From: Desulfuromusa sp.
GTDB lineage: Bacteria > Desulfobacterota > Desulfuromonadia > Desulfuromonadales > Geopsychrobacteraceae
Reading direction: 5' to 3'
NCBI GenBank assembly: GCA_021157505.1
Contig: JAGGWI010000120.1
Span: 1-19,649 of the forward strand
Length of the DNA: 19,649 nucleotides
The first letter of the stretch is position 1; each line of letters starts with the position of its first letter. This document shows, one piece after another, positions 1 to 6,804 of the stretch. The notes beneath the pieces are model-generated. The model saw nothing but the letters and a program-made list of their open reading frames with translations, did no database searches and was not told the origin of the DNA. Made by a program: the position numbers and the translations under genes.

Positions 1-218
1 AGGTCATTCCAAACGAATTTTCCTTGATGGTGTATCCCGGTGGGTGTATCGGTTACAGGGGTCAACTCCAATCTGGGGGGCTTGTTTGTCGTAGCACAAC
101 CTGTAAGCGCAAACAGAAGCAAAACAAATCCCACGCACGTATGAAGCCCAAATCGACTCCTGCGGATTTGTTGCTCTGGATACGCTGGCTTCCTTCTTAA
201 TGTCTTTCGCTCCATCAT
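1..218 (-). CDS. Partial lipoprotein, probable VOC (glyoxalase-fold) domain protein, N-terminus only
   Basis: This is an open minus-strand frame running off the left edge, so only about 72 residues are visible. Two ATGs lie in tandem (218 and 215), preceded by AAGGAG about 12 bases upstream. The product has a basic n-region (MMERKTLRRK, then QQIRRSR), a hydrophobic stretch (GFVLLLFALTGC) and a lipobox LTGC with the lipid cysteine at residue 41. It should therefore be an exported, lipid-anchored protein. After a short linker comes HHQGKFVWNDL, which resembles the first strand of VOC-superfamily domains (typically GKFVWHDL followed by a helix with FYGELFGW). The VOC call rests on this short segment only and the rest lies outside the window. 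The long n-region is unusual for a lipoprotein; a later start is not obvious. It is separated by about 900 bp from the minus-strand operon and is probably transcribed on its own. Confidence 0.6.
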   Translation of the reverse strand, partial: MMERKTLRRKPAYPEQQIRRSRFGLHTCVGFVLLLFALTGCATTNKPPRLELTPVTDTPTGIHHQGKFVWND

Positions 219-653
219 TTTAGTAACAGTCTCCTTAAACTTGATGTGGACGTGCCGGGGCAGGACCAAGCTAACACCATGTTTTTACACGATAAATATC
301 CCACAGCAGTGGGTTTTCAGGATTGGATCGGGGGACACTCAAAAAGAACACCCAATTTTGAGTGTCCCCGATTCCCGATTCCAATTCTTAATGGGCAAAG
401 GAAATGTTCAAAACCGCCAAACTCCAAAAAAAACAATATCTGTCATGATTGCATATACAAACCCTCATCTACAAGTTGCTTTTACTCAGTCACATGGTAG
501 TTCTATAAGTACTGAGACGTCATCACCATCAAAAAACCGGAATCTCTACTAAAATGTTCGATTCAAACAATCATTTTTTCTTTCATAAGCTTTTTGTCTC
601 GCGTCAACTATCTTGTCCGATTTGACGAGTTCAATCACTTGACTCGTGCTTAG
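219..653. other. Gene-poor stretch upstream of the AraC remnant
   Basis: I find no convincing gene here. Short open frames exist on both strands but none shows family-like sequence. It holds the ribosome site of the lipoprotein gene (near 231-236), a small CCCAC/GTGGG hairpin (300-313), a perfect 14-bp palindrome (331-369), a tandem CGATTCC repeat (369-382), and two overlapping hairpin-forming palindromes (618-675). Open frame from 516 continues in phase with the AraC remnant but does not resemble an AraC N-terminal domain and meets TAG at 651. This fits decayed intergenic DNA. Confidence 0.6.
331..369. repeat. Perfect 14-bp inverted repeat (REP/MITE-like hairpin)
   Basis: GGGGACACTCAAAA (331-344) is the exact reverse complement of TTTTGAGTGTCCCC (356-369), with an 11-base loop. 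There is no run of T after either arm, so a rho-independent terminator is unlikely. It is followed by the tandem heptamer CGATTCC twice (369-382). The form resembles REP palindromes that tyrosine (RAYT-type) transposases mobilise; no such transposase is in the window. Confidence 0.55.
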
Positions 654-675
654 GATGCGCATTTCCGTCAAATCG
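618..675. repeat. Overlapping palindromes inside the decayed 5' region of the AraC remnant
   Basis: CGATTTGACG (618-627) is the exact reverse complement of CGTCAAATCG (666-675). Overlapping the left arm is a second hairpin: ACGAGT (625-630), a bulged T, CAA (632-634), loop TCAC, then TTG (639-641) and ACTCGT (642-647), a 9-bp stem. The two structures share bases 625-627 and so exclude each other. They sit where the AraC reading frame loses similarity and meets an in-frame TAG (651-653). Confidence 0.45.
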
Positions 676-965
676 AACGCGGCAAATTCAGTGCTGAGCT
701 TAAGGATATATGTCGAGCACTGCAAATCAGCGAACGTACACTTCAGCGTGTCTTTCAGAAAAGATATGGAGGCTCCCCCAGATTTCACATCAATGCTTTA
801 CGATTGAATCGCGTGTACAAGGAGCTGCGTAGTGCTTCTACTGGGGAAGAAAATGTCGTTATTGTGGCTAACCGTTGGGGGTTTTGGCATATGGGTCAGT
901 TTGCCGCTGATTATCGAAAGATGTTTGGGGAACTTCCCTCAGCGACCCTCAATCGCCTACCATAA
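654..965 (+). pseudogene. AraC-family (EutR-like) regulator remnant, C-terminal HTH only
   Basis: The plus-strand frame from 654 to TAA at 963-965 encodes about 103 residues that match the C-terminal DNA-binding half of AraC regulators of the EutR type. Visible are the first helix-turn-helix (LKDICRALQISERTLQRVFQ), the linker (ALRLNRVYKEL), the second helix-turn-helix (VVIVANRWGFWHMGQFAADY) and the family ending RKMFGELPSATL. There is no suitable start codon or ribosome site at its beginning; in-frame TAG lies at 651-653 and the sequence before it does not look like an AraC sensor domain. Intact members usually have about 300-330 residues, so at least two thirds are missing. Both DNA-reading helices are well kept, so decay may be recent. 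A functional mini-protein seems unlikely without a start site. Confidence 0.75.
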
Positions 966-1127
966 AGACATTATATGTGACCTGCCGCTTCTATCGTCAC
1001 CACGCGATTCTCTAAAAAACCAGGGTTATAGGAGTCACTTAATGTATCGGCAGACTCATCGCTTTGATCGTTGGACTGTGTCTCGAAAGTTGGGGTGAGA
1101 ATCGATGCTCTGATAGGTATGAGTCGG
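966..1127. other. Intergenic stretch between AraC remnant and response regulator 3' end
   Basis: The two converge here. I see no strong terminator hairpin for the minus-strand operon, and no gene. The minus frame that crosses it begins inside the regulator gene in another phase and has no recognisable family features. Confidence 0.5.
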
Positions 1128-1775
1128 TTAGATATAGTTTTTTTCAATTGCGTAACGCACAAGGCCTGCCGTGTTGCGAATATTGATTTTTTGCATCAGC
1201 GAAGCACGGTGATGATGGACTGTTCGCAGACTGATATTCAACAGTTCAGCAACATCCTTGTTCGATTTTCCTTCGGCAATCAGCTTTAAAACTTCTCGTT
1301 CACGAAGTGTCAGTGGGTCCGAAAGAATTTTAAATTGACCGGTCTGGTAGGCGCGAGCCATTTCGTCGGTCAATTCAGGGGAGAGTATTGGGGAAATATA
1401 CTTCCGCCCTGCCCGAATGGTTTCAATCGCGGTGAAGATCTCTTTGGGAGCATCCTCTTTGAGTAGATACCCATCTACCCCGACTGAGAGGGCATGGTGC
1501 AGATATTGACCACTTTTATGCATGGTCAGAATCAGGATTTTTATCGCCGGGAAGTTTGCTGTTATTTCGGCGGCAGCTTCAAGACCACGGATTTTAGGCA
1601 TGGCAATATCAAGGATAACCAGGTCAGGAGCGACTGGACGAAGCATCTTTAAAAGTTCGGCGCCATCATCAGCCTCCCCGACCACGCAGAAACCCGGTAC
1701 GTCATCGATAATCGATTTCACCCCGTGCCTGAGAATGACATGATCATCTGCCAGTAGGATTCGGTAATCAGCCAT
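1128..1775 (-). CDS. NarL/FixJ-family response regulator (REC + LuxR-type HTH)
   Basis: This 215-residue two-component regulator should bind DNA when phosphorylated by the upstream kinase. The receiver domain spans about residues 4-120: acidic pair D10-D11, phospho-acceptor D56 (in VILDIAMP), switch T84 and conserved K106. A LuxR/NarL helix-turn-helix follows at about 150-215, with LTLREREVLKLIAEGKSNKD and the recognition segment LNISLRTVHHHRASLM. The length is normal for NarL-type proteins. Its ATG overlaps the kinase stop by one base (TAATG), so translation is coupled. With the kinase and SBP1 it forms a three-gene sensory unit. Its targets cannot be read; the nearby importer/oxidoreductase operon is the obvious candidate. 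NarL-type regulators work with sigma-70 polymerase, not sigma-54. Confidence 0.93.
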   Translation of the reverse strand: MADYRILLADDHVILRHGVKSIIDDVPGFCVVGEADDGAELLKMLRPVAPDLVILDIAMPKIRGLEAAAEITANFPAIKILILTMHKSGQYLHHALSVGVDGYLLKEDAPKEIFTAIETIRAGRKYISPILSPELTDEMARAYQTGQFKILSDPLTLREREVLKLIAEGKSNKDVAELLNISLRTVHHHRASLMQKINIRNTAGLVRYAIEKNYI

Positions 1776-3586
1776 TAAACCTCGCCTTTCCTCAAAGGGA
1801 CGTTGAATCGAATGCAGGTCCCTTCCCCGAGGATACTCTTGATCTCAAAAAAAGCACCTAATATTCTTGCTCGTTCATGCATGGTGGAAAGACCCATACT
1901 ACGAGTTTTACCCGCAAAAGCTATTTCTGCTTCCAGATCAAAACCCACACCGTTATCTTCAATCAAAAAAGCAACCTGAGAAACTTCTCTAATACCCTCA
2001 ATCCGGATACGACTGGCTTTTGCATGCTTACCGATATTGGTCAGAGCTTCTTGGAACAAGCGGTAAACAAGAACCTGCTCCTCTTGGGTTAACAGATCAT
2101 CGATTTTATCGAATTTGACTTCGATTTCTATTTCATAGTGGCGGGTAAAATCTTCCAGAAGCCCAGTGGTTGCAGCTGTTAATCCGAGATCCTCCAAATC
2201 AGAGGGGACCAGATTCCAACACAAACGACGAATATTCTCTATGATCTGATCGATATATTCAAACATCTCTTCGCAACTTTGTTTCTGACCAGTTTGTCCA
2301 GAAGTCAGCCCTTTTTCCAGGGATGACACTTTAAACTTAAGAAACAGAAGATTTTGCCCGACCACGTCGTGCAACTCTGACGAGAGCCGTTTCCGTTCAC
2401 CTTCCTGCGCCTGGAGATGTTTTGACATCAGGGAAAGGAGCCTCTCTTCCGACCGTTTTAGTTCTTCCTCAAACTGCTTGCGAACCGTGATATCACGCGC
2501 ATTGAGAACAACACCTGCAACAACGACATCATCAAGCAGATTTTGACTGATCGTTTCGAAGACCTGCCAATCGCCATCGGCGTGGCGGAGACGAAATTCG
2601 ATGGTCTGACAAGCATCCTGTTTGGCCAGAGTCCTTTCAAAGAAAGCATTATACAGGGCTTGGTCTTGCGGATGAACCAGTGTAACCAGAGAGACTCCGA
2701 GTAATTCGTTAATCTGGTAACCAAGGACACGATGGAGAGACGGACTGAGATAACGGGCTGTTCCATCTCGATCCACAAGAAAAATAATGCCTGACTCATT
2801 CTCGATTAACGAGCGGAAAAGTTGTTCGCGCTGCCTGAGTGCGCCGTGACTTTTCTGTAGTTGCGTCGACATCGTATTAAAAGCGGCAGACAGATCACCA
2901 AATTCATCTCCGCTTCGAACCGGAACTCGCGCCTCAAGATCACCTCTACCAATTTTTTGTGCACCAGCAACCAGCAGCCTCAGCGGTGCTGTCATCTTTT
3001 GTGCCAGATAGATAATCAACAGGATTATCAGCAGTGACGCAATAACCGCCAGGGAAACAACCAGATCTCGAGTTTTATTAATATCACCATAAATTTCGCT
3101 GAGGGGATCGGTAACAATGACATACCAATCCCAAGCCGGAAAGTACTCATAGACAGCCAGGTTGCGACGCCCATCGCAGGGATGGTCAAACCGTCCGGCA
3201 GGTTGCTTCTGCATTTCCTTAAACCAGCCCTGTTCTTTCAGGTCGGTAGTAATTTTAGCTTTGTCTGGATGAACGACAACCTCTCCGTCGGCATGAACAA
3301 CGAACACATAGCCCTGCTTGCCAACTTTGACAGACTGCAACGCCATGCTTGCATCGTACTGCGCTTTTTTCACCCCGGAAGAGATGTCGGTTATACTGTA
3401 TCGACGTAAAAAATCTTCATTTTCGGCAACGGCCTGCATTGCTTCGGTCAGGCGGGTTTGCAGCCATTTGTCGGCCAGGTGGCCAAGAGCCTGCTTGGAT
3501 AGATAGTAAGTTCCGCCAGCACCGGCAAGTAAAGAAATCAGGGCCAAAGGGAGAACAACTAAAAGTATTTTGGAGAAAATTTTCAT
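1775..3586 (-). CDS. Membrane sensor histidine kinase: Cache-HAMP-PAS-HisKA_3-HATPase
   Basis: This 603-residue NarX/DesK-class kinase has membrane segments at about 7-29 and 175-196. They frame a periplasmic single-Cache-like domain (about 31-172; GYVFVVHADGEVVVHP at 92-107 and WYVIVTDPLSEIYG at 154-167). HAMP follows (about 195-248), a PAS domain (about 254-370, ending NARDIT), then the dimerisation helix with phospho-acceptor H406 in RLSSELHDVVGQ. The HATPase_c has N517 in EALTNIGKHA and D544/G546/G548 in EDNGVGFD, with GLSTMHERA near 565. Every expected catalytic element is present. Its ATG sits in a 4-bp ATGA overlap with SBP1's stop, and its stop overlaps the regulator start. Cache domains often bind small carboxylates, amines or amino acids directly, or contact a binding protein; coupling to SBP1 favours the latter as inference. 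Confidence 0.93.
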   Translation of the reverse strand: MKIFSKILLVVLPLALISLLAGAGGTYYLSKQALGHLADKWLQTRLTEAMQAVAENEDFLRRYSITDISSGVKKAQYDASMALQSVKVGKQGYVFVVHADGEVVVHPDKAKITTDLKEQGWFKEMQKQPAGRFDHPCDGRRNLAVYEYFPAWDWYVIVTDPLSEIYGDINKTRDLVVSLAVIASLLIILLIIYLAQKMTAPLRLLVAGAQKIGRGDLEARVPVRSGDEFGDLSAAFNTMSTQLQKSHGALRQREQLFRSLIENESGIIFLVDRDGTARYLSPSLHRVLGYQINELLGVSLVTLVHPQDQALYNAFFERTLAKQDACQTIEFRLRHADGDWQVFETISQNLLDDVVVAGVVLNARDITVRKQFEEELKRSEERLLSLMSKHLQAQEGERKRLSSELHDVVGQNLLFLKFKVSSLEKGLTSGQTGQKQSCEEMFEYIDQIIENIRRLCWNLVPSDLEDLGLTAATTGLLEDFTRHYEIEIEVKFDKIDDLLTQEEQVLVYRLFQEALTNIGKHAKASRIRIEGIREVSQVAFLIEDNGVGFDLEAEIAFAGKTRSMGLSTMHERARILGAFFEIKSILGEGTCIRFNVPLRKGEV

Positions 3587-5238
3587 TGTTTACTCGGGCT
3601 GTTGTTACTTGATTTTAAAATCCGGGTCTTTTCTGTCACCTGAGGATAGAGAGCCATCGAGGCAACTAGCGGGTGACCATAATCAACGTAGCCACGACGA
3701 ATATAGGTTTTATTCCGGAAATGGAGGGGATAAACTATCATCTCCTCGAGCAATTTGACCTGGGCATATTCCCAGAGCTTTTCCTGCCGAATCGGGTTCA
3801 TTTCATTTCTTGCCAGCAGGATCAATTTATCAATCTTCCGGTAGTGAGAAAAATTAGTATCAGGGTTCTTACCGTACAACACGATTGAATCAGAATGAAA
3901 AAAACGACTGAGAAAAACATCAGTATTTGGTCGCCAGGCTTCATAAATCACAATGGCACTTTGATTTTTCCTGATTCGACGATGCATGCTGGAATGGTCG
4001 ACAACCTCTAGATTTATTCGGATGCCAACTTTTGCTAACTGCTGCTGCAGTTCTTCATAATTTTTGCGGACATGGCTAAACTCGGTAGCGATAACGTCCA
4101 ACGAAAATCCCTGTGGGTAACCGGCGTCTGCTAATAATTCACGACTTTTTTCCAGATCAGTAGGATAGTCGAGACCAAGAGCTTTAACTTCCTCTGGGGA
4201 GAGGCCTCCGGAAAGAAAACGATCAGGTATCGGAGCATAGACATTGCCAACCGTTTCTGCAGGAAAACGCGCCAGAAACTGATCGCGGTTGAGGGCATAA
4301 GCAATGGCCTGACGGACACGAAGATCATCGAGAGGTTTGACACTGGCGTTAAAGTGAATCAGAGCCACCTCCGGCACGCCAAAAACATCAATCTTGGCAT
4401 CGGCAGGTATTGTTCCTTGCTGATTAATTTCTGCACCGCTCCGAATCAGATCAAGCTCACCACGACTGAATGCTGCATAAAGATCAACTGGATCAGGGAA
4501 AAAATTAATCCTGACATAATCCAGTTCTGGGGGCGCACGAAAATAGTCGCGGTTCGCCGTAAGAAGAACCGCTCGCATTAATTTGTGAGAAGTAAACCGG
4601 AAGGGACCCGTCCCGACAGGATGATCATTAAAAATGGTGTTGCCCTTTGCCTGCAAGGCTCGACTGGAAACAATAAACCCGCCAGCGTAGTCAGCAACCT
4701 TGGGAAAAAATAGCGTTGGTGACAGCGGTGGATCCATGATGATGTTGCAGGTATAGTCATCAACTTTCTCAACTGACATCCCGGCATACTCCCCCGCATA
4801 AGCCGACCGTTTTGGGTCAGCTGCTTTACTCAGGGAATAGACAACATCATCGGCAGTAAATTCATAGGATTGGGTATTGGGTCCAGCGTGGAAAAAAATC
4901 CCCTTTTTTAGCTTGAACGTCCAGATTTGCCGACCATCAACAATAAAGGGTTCGGGAATTTCTTCAGCAAGATCGGGTTCAAAATTCGGGGCATTACCGG
5001 GTTTATAACGCAACAGACCGTTGAAAACCATATCGGCCAGCATGCGGTCACTGAAACTGGCTGCCAGATGGGGATCGAGGGTTTCCAGATCCGTAGCATT
5101 GATGCCAATGCGTAACGTTACAGACTCCTGGCCACTTGCAACCAGAGACCCATGGATGTCCCCTCCGGATGGTACAACATTCGTAGGAGCAACTATGATC
5201 AGGGACAAAAAGAGGAGGAGAAAATTCAGTATTTTCAA
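3583..5238 (-). CDS. Periplasmic substrate-binding protein, SBP_bac_5 family (SBP1, sensory operon)
   Basis: This 551-residue protein belongs to the peptide/opine/nickel binding-protein family. It starts at TTG (5238), chosen because GGAGG lies five bases upstream and the frame then opens directly with a signal peptide (MKILNFLLLFLSLIIVAP). Family landmarks are LDPHLAASFSDRM, FNGLLRYKPG, WTFKLKKGIFFHAG, FTADDVVYSL, HPVGTGPFRFTS and VRQAIAYALNRDQF. It is a paralogue of SBP2, sharing many of these blocks, but no permease or ATPase gene accompanies it. Its stop overlaps the sensor-kinase start by 4 bp. It may share the DppBCDF transporter, or act mainly as a ligand-reporting partner of the kinase; the gene order supports but does not prove the second. 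Upstream lies a MITE-like element whose edge touches the ribosome site. Confidence 0.9.
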   Translation of the reverse strand: MKILNFLLLFLSLIIVAPTNVVPSGGDIHGSLVASGQESVTLRIGINATDLETLDPHLAASFSDRMLADMVFNGLLRYKPGNAPNFEPDLAEEIPEPFIVDGRQIWTFKLKKGIFFHAGPNTQSYEFTADDVVYSLSKAADPKRSAYAGEYAGMSVEKVDDYTCNIIMDPPLSPTLFFPKVADYAGGFIVSSRALQAKGNTIFNDHPVGTGPFRFTSHKLMRAVLLTANRDYFRAPPELDYVRINFFPDPVDLYAAFSRGELDLIRSGAEINQQGTIPADAKIDVFGVPEVALIHFNASVKPLDDLRVRQAIAYALNRDQFLARFPAETVGNVYAPIPDRFLSGGLSPEEVKALGLDYPTDLEKSRELLADAGYPQGFSLDVIATEFSHVRKNYEELQQQLAKVGIRINLEVVDHSSMHRRIRKNQSAIVIYEAWRPNTDVFLSRFFHSDSIVLYGKNPDTNFSHYRKIDKLILLARNEMNPIRQEKLWEYAQVKLLEEMIVYPLHFRNKTYIRRGYVDYGHPLVASMALYPQVTEKTRILKSSNNSPSKQ

Positions 5239-5471
5239 TAAAACCTCCCTAGGAGTCTGTCTGACTTTGCGGATCGTAACGAGAAATCGACTGGTCGAGG
5301 GCAGATTTTCGTAGATTTGAGAGCTAATAGCACCGCTATTTGTCGAAAATATACGGGAATATGAACTGATCAGACGGTTTCGCAGTAGATTCTTGTAATG
5401 TCCGACAGGCTCCTAGTTGAGAAAGACTGTTAGAGACCTGTACAGAGTATAGGTTATCTGCTGGAACTTGG
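5239..5471. other. Intergenic spacer between MmgE/PrpD gene and SBP1 gene
   Basis: This 233-bp gap divides the catabolic genes from the sensory genes. It holds the GGAGG site of SBP1 (5244-5248), most of a 168-bp inverted-repeat-bounded element, and a weak AATAGC/GCTATT hairpin (5326-5340). I could not pick a convincing sigma-70 promoter or a strong terminator, so it is unclear whether SBP1-kinase-regulator has its own transcript. Confidence 0.5.
5249..5416. mobile_element. MITE-like element bounded by 17-bp imperfect inverted repeats with CTAG ends
   Basis: CTAGGAGTCTGTCTGAC (5249-5265) matches the reverse complement of 5400-5416 (CTAGGAGCCTGTCGGAC) at 15 of 17 positions. CTAG stands at both outer ends and could be a 4-bp target duplication next to 13-bp terminal repeats. 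The inner about 134 bp encode nothing recognisable. A non-autonomous element moved by a DDE transposase is a reasonable reading. CTAG-type (YTAR) targets are known for the IS5 family, but no transposase is here to support it. Its left end overlaps the start of SBP1's ribosome-binding region. Alternatively this is simply a long regulatory palindrome. Confidence 0.4.
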
Positions 5472-6764
5472 CTATTCGGGAGAGAGCAGAGACACCAGTT
5501 TTGCTGCCGAATGCCTCTCCAGTTCGTCAATCAATTCCGGGATAAGGCACCATTTCGAGCCAAGGATATCCTCCGTCAGCAAACGGAATTTATCAACCAG
5601 TTCCGCCTTTGAATAAGGTTTGTCCGGGTCACCCTTGGCCGAAAGTAAAGGTCCCAGGTAGCTGCTGCCGTCAGTAAAATCAACTTCAACCTGCTGCAGA
5701 CACTGCTCGGGGAAACGGGCTGTCAATTCCGGGTCGGCGAGCAGGCTGACTCGTTGGGACAAAGCGGAAACATCTGCCTTTTGTAAATATGCCGGCATTA
5801 TCTGCTCAGGTCCGAGTCGCCCTTGGATCAAGAAGCAGCTGATCGCGTAGGGGATGCTGTAAACAGCCTCCAGAGTTGTCGTTGGATTCCGACGCGCCAT
5901 AAGACCCGCTTTATCAAAGGTTCTTATCCTGATTTTGTGGATAGTTTCAAGAGGCCTGGGTTGTTTATCCAACATCTCTTTTAAACCATCAATCGCAGGA
6001 TGGGCCCACCGGCAACAGGCATAGGTTTTGAAATAGGTTTTTTCAATTTCAAAGTTTGTACCCAGGTCCTCAACCAGAGGGGAATCGGCCAGGTGTGGAC
6101 GCATTGCTGTAAATCCACTGGAAGCAAGCAATGCTGCAGTGTATCCAGTTTGCGCGCCCCAGGCGATTCCCTCCTTCATTTCACTAGGGAATGCGGCACT
6201 ACGATCTTGGGGAGCCTGAGGAGCATAGTATTCAGCCAGGCCGATAGCGTGAACTGTCTGCTCTGATGAACAACCCAAAAGCCGTGAAACCGCAGCAGCA
6301 GCACCTGTAATCGCCCAACCCCCGGATCCTTTACGGGGACCTCCCAGGCTCCGCATGACCAGCGCAGCGCGGATGGCGATCTCATAACCGACGATGAGGG
6401 CTTCCAGCAGATTTTTGCCAGAAAGGTTCCGATGATGGGCCGTGGCAAGGGCAGCGGGTACAATTGTCGCGCCGGGGTGCCCCTGAGCCTTACGGTGGCC
6501 ATCATCAATATCGAAGTATGCTGTAATATGCGCATTGAAAAAAATTGCCCAGGGAAGATCCAGTTTAAAATGGGTGCCCCAGACTGGGTCAAGGGCAGTG
6601 GGATTTTGCTTAAGAATCGTATTTACATGGTCTGATAACTTTTCGCAGCGACTTCCCGCCACCGCACAACCTATGGCATCCAGAGTGCATAATCGAGCGA
6701 TGTTTCGCGTCTGTTCCGGAATTTCATCCCAAGACAAATCATGGATAAATTTTTCAAGGGTCAT
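5472..6764 (-). CDS. MmgE/PrpD-family enzyme
   Basis: This 430-residue cytoplasmic protein spans the full length of the family. Landmarks are LDAIGCAVAG (28-37), the acidic motif FDIDDGH (84-90) followed by GHPG (95-98), GYEIAIRAALVMR (126-138), GWAITGAAAA (149-158), and the MKEGIAWG segment (196-203). The family includes 2-methylcitrate dehydratase, cis-aconitate decarboxylase and an iminodisuccinate epimerase. Common to them is chemistry at the alpha carbon of a polycarboxylate, without cofactor. No prpB, prpC or acn neighbour is present, so a methylcitrate role is unlikely. In this amino/imino-acid oxidation operon, epimerisation or dehydration of an N-substituted amino-dicarboxylate is a plausible inference. 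It lies 40 bp behind the DAO gene with AGAGG seven bases before ATG. It is the last gene before the 233-bp spacer. Confidence 0.9.
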   Translation of the reverse strand: MTLEKFIHDLSWDEIPEQTRNIARLCTLDAIGCAVAGSRCEKLSDHVNTILKQNPTALDPVWGTHFKLDLPWAIFFNAHITAYFDIDDGHRKAQGHPGATIVPAALATAHHRNLSGKNLLEALIVGYEIAIRAALVMRSLGGPRKGSGGWAITGAAAAVSRLLGCSSEQTVHAIGLAEYYAPQAPQDRSAAFPSEMKEGIAWGAQTGYTAALLASSGFTAMRPHLADSPLVEDLGTNFEIEKTYFKTYACCRWAHPAIDGLKEMLDKQPRPLETIHKIRIRTFDKAGLMARRNPTTTLEAVYSIPYAISCFLIQGRLGPEQIMPAYLQKADVSALSQRVSLLADPELTARFPEQCLQQVEVDFTDGSSYLGPLLSAKGDPDKPYSKAELVDKFRLLTEDILGSKWCLIPELIDELERHSAAKLVSLLSPE

Positions 6765-6804
6765 ATATTGCCTCTTTGATCATATTTTCAAGCAATTGCA
6801 ATGA

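Noticed and set aside
300..317. CCCACAGCAGTGGGTTTT as a plus-strand terminator
   Set aside because: The stem is only five pairs and no plus-strand gene precedes it.
549..788. Minus-strand open frame of 79 codons opposite the AraC remnant
   Set aside because: It has no ribosome site and no family-like sequence, and is antisense to the recognisable helix-turn-helix code.
971..1162. Minus-strand frame at the end of the response-regulator gene
   Set aside because: It begins inside the regulator gene in another phase and shows no conserved pattern or start signal.
5326..5340. AATAGC/GCTATT hairpin as terminator of the MmgE/PrpD operon
   Set aside because: The stem has six mostly weak pairs, a three-base loop and no U-tract.
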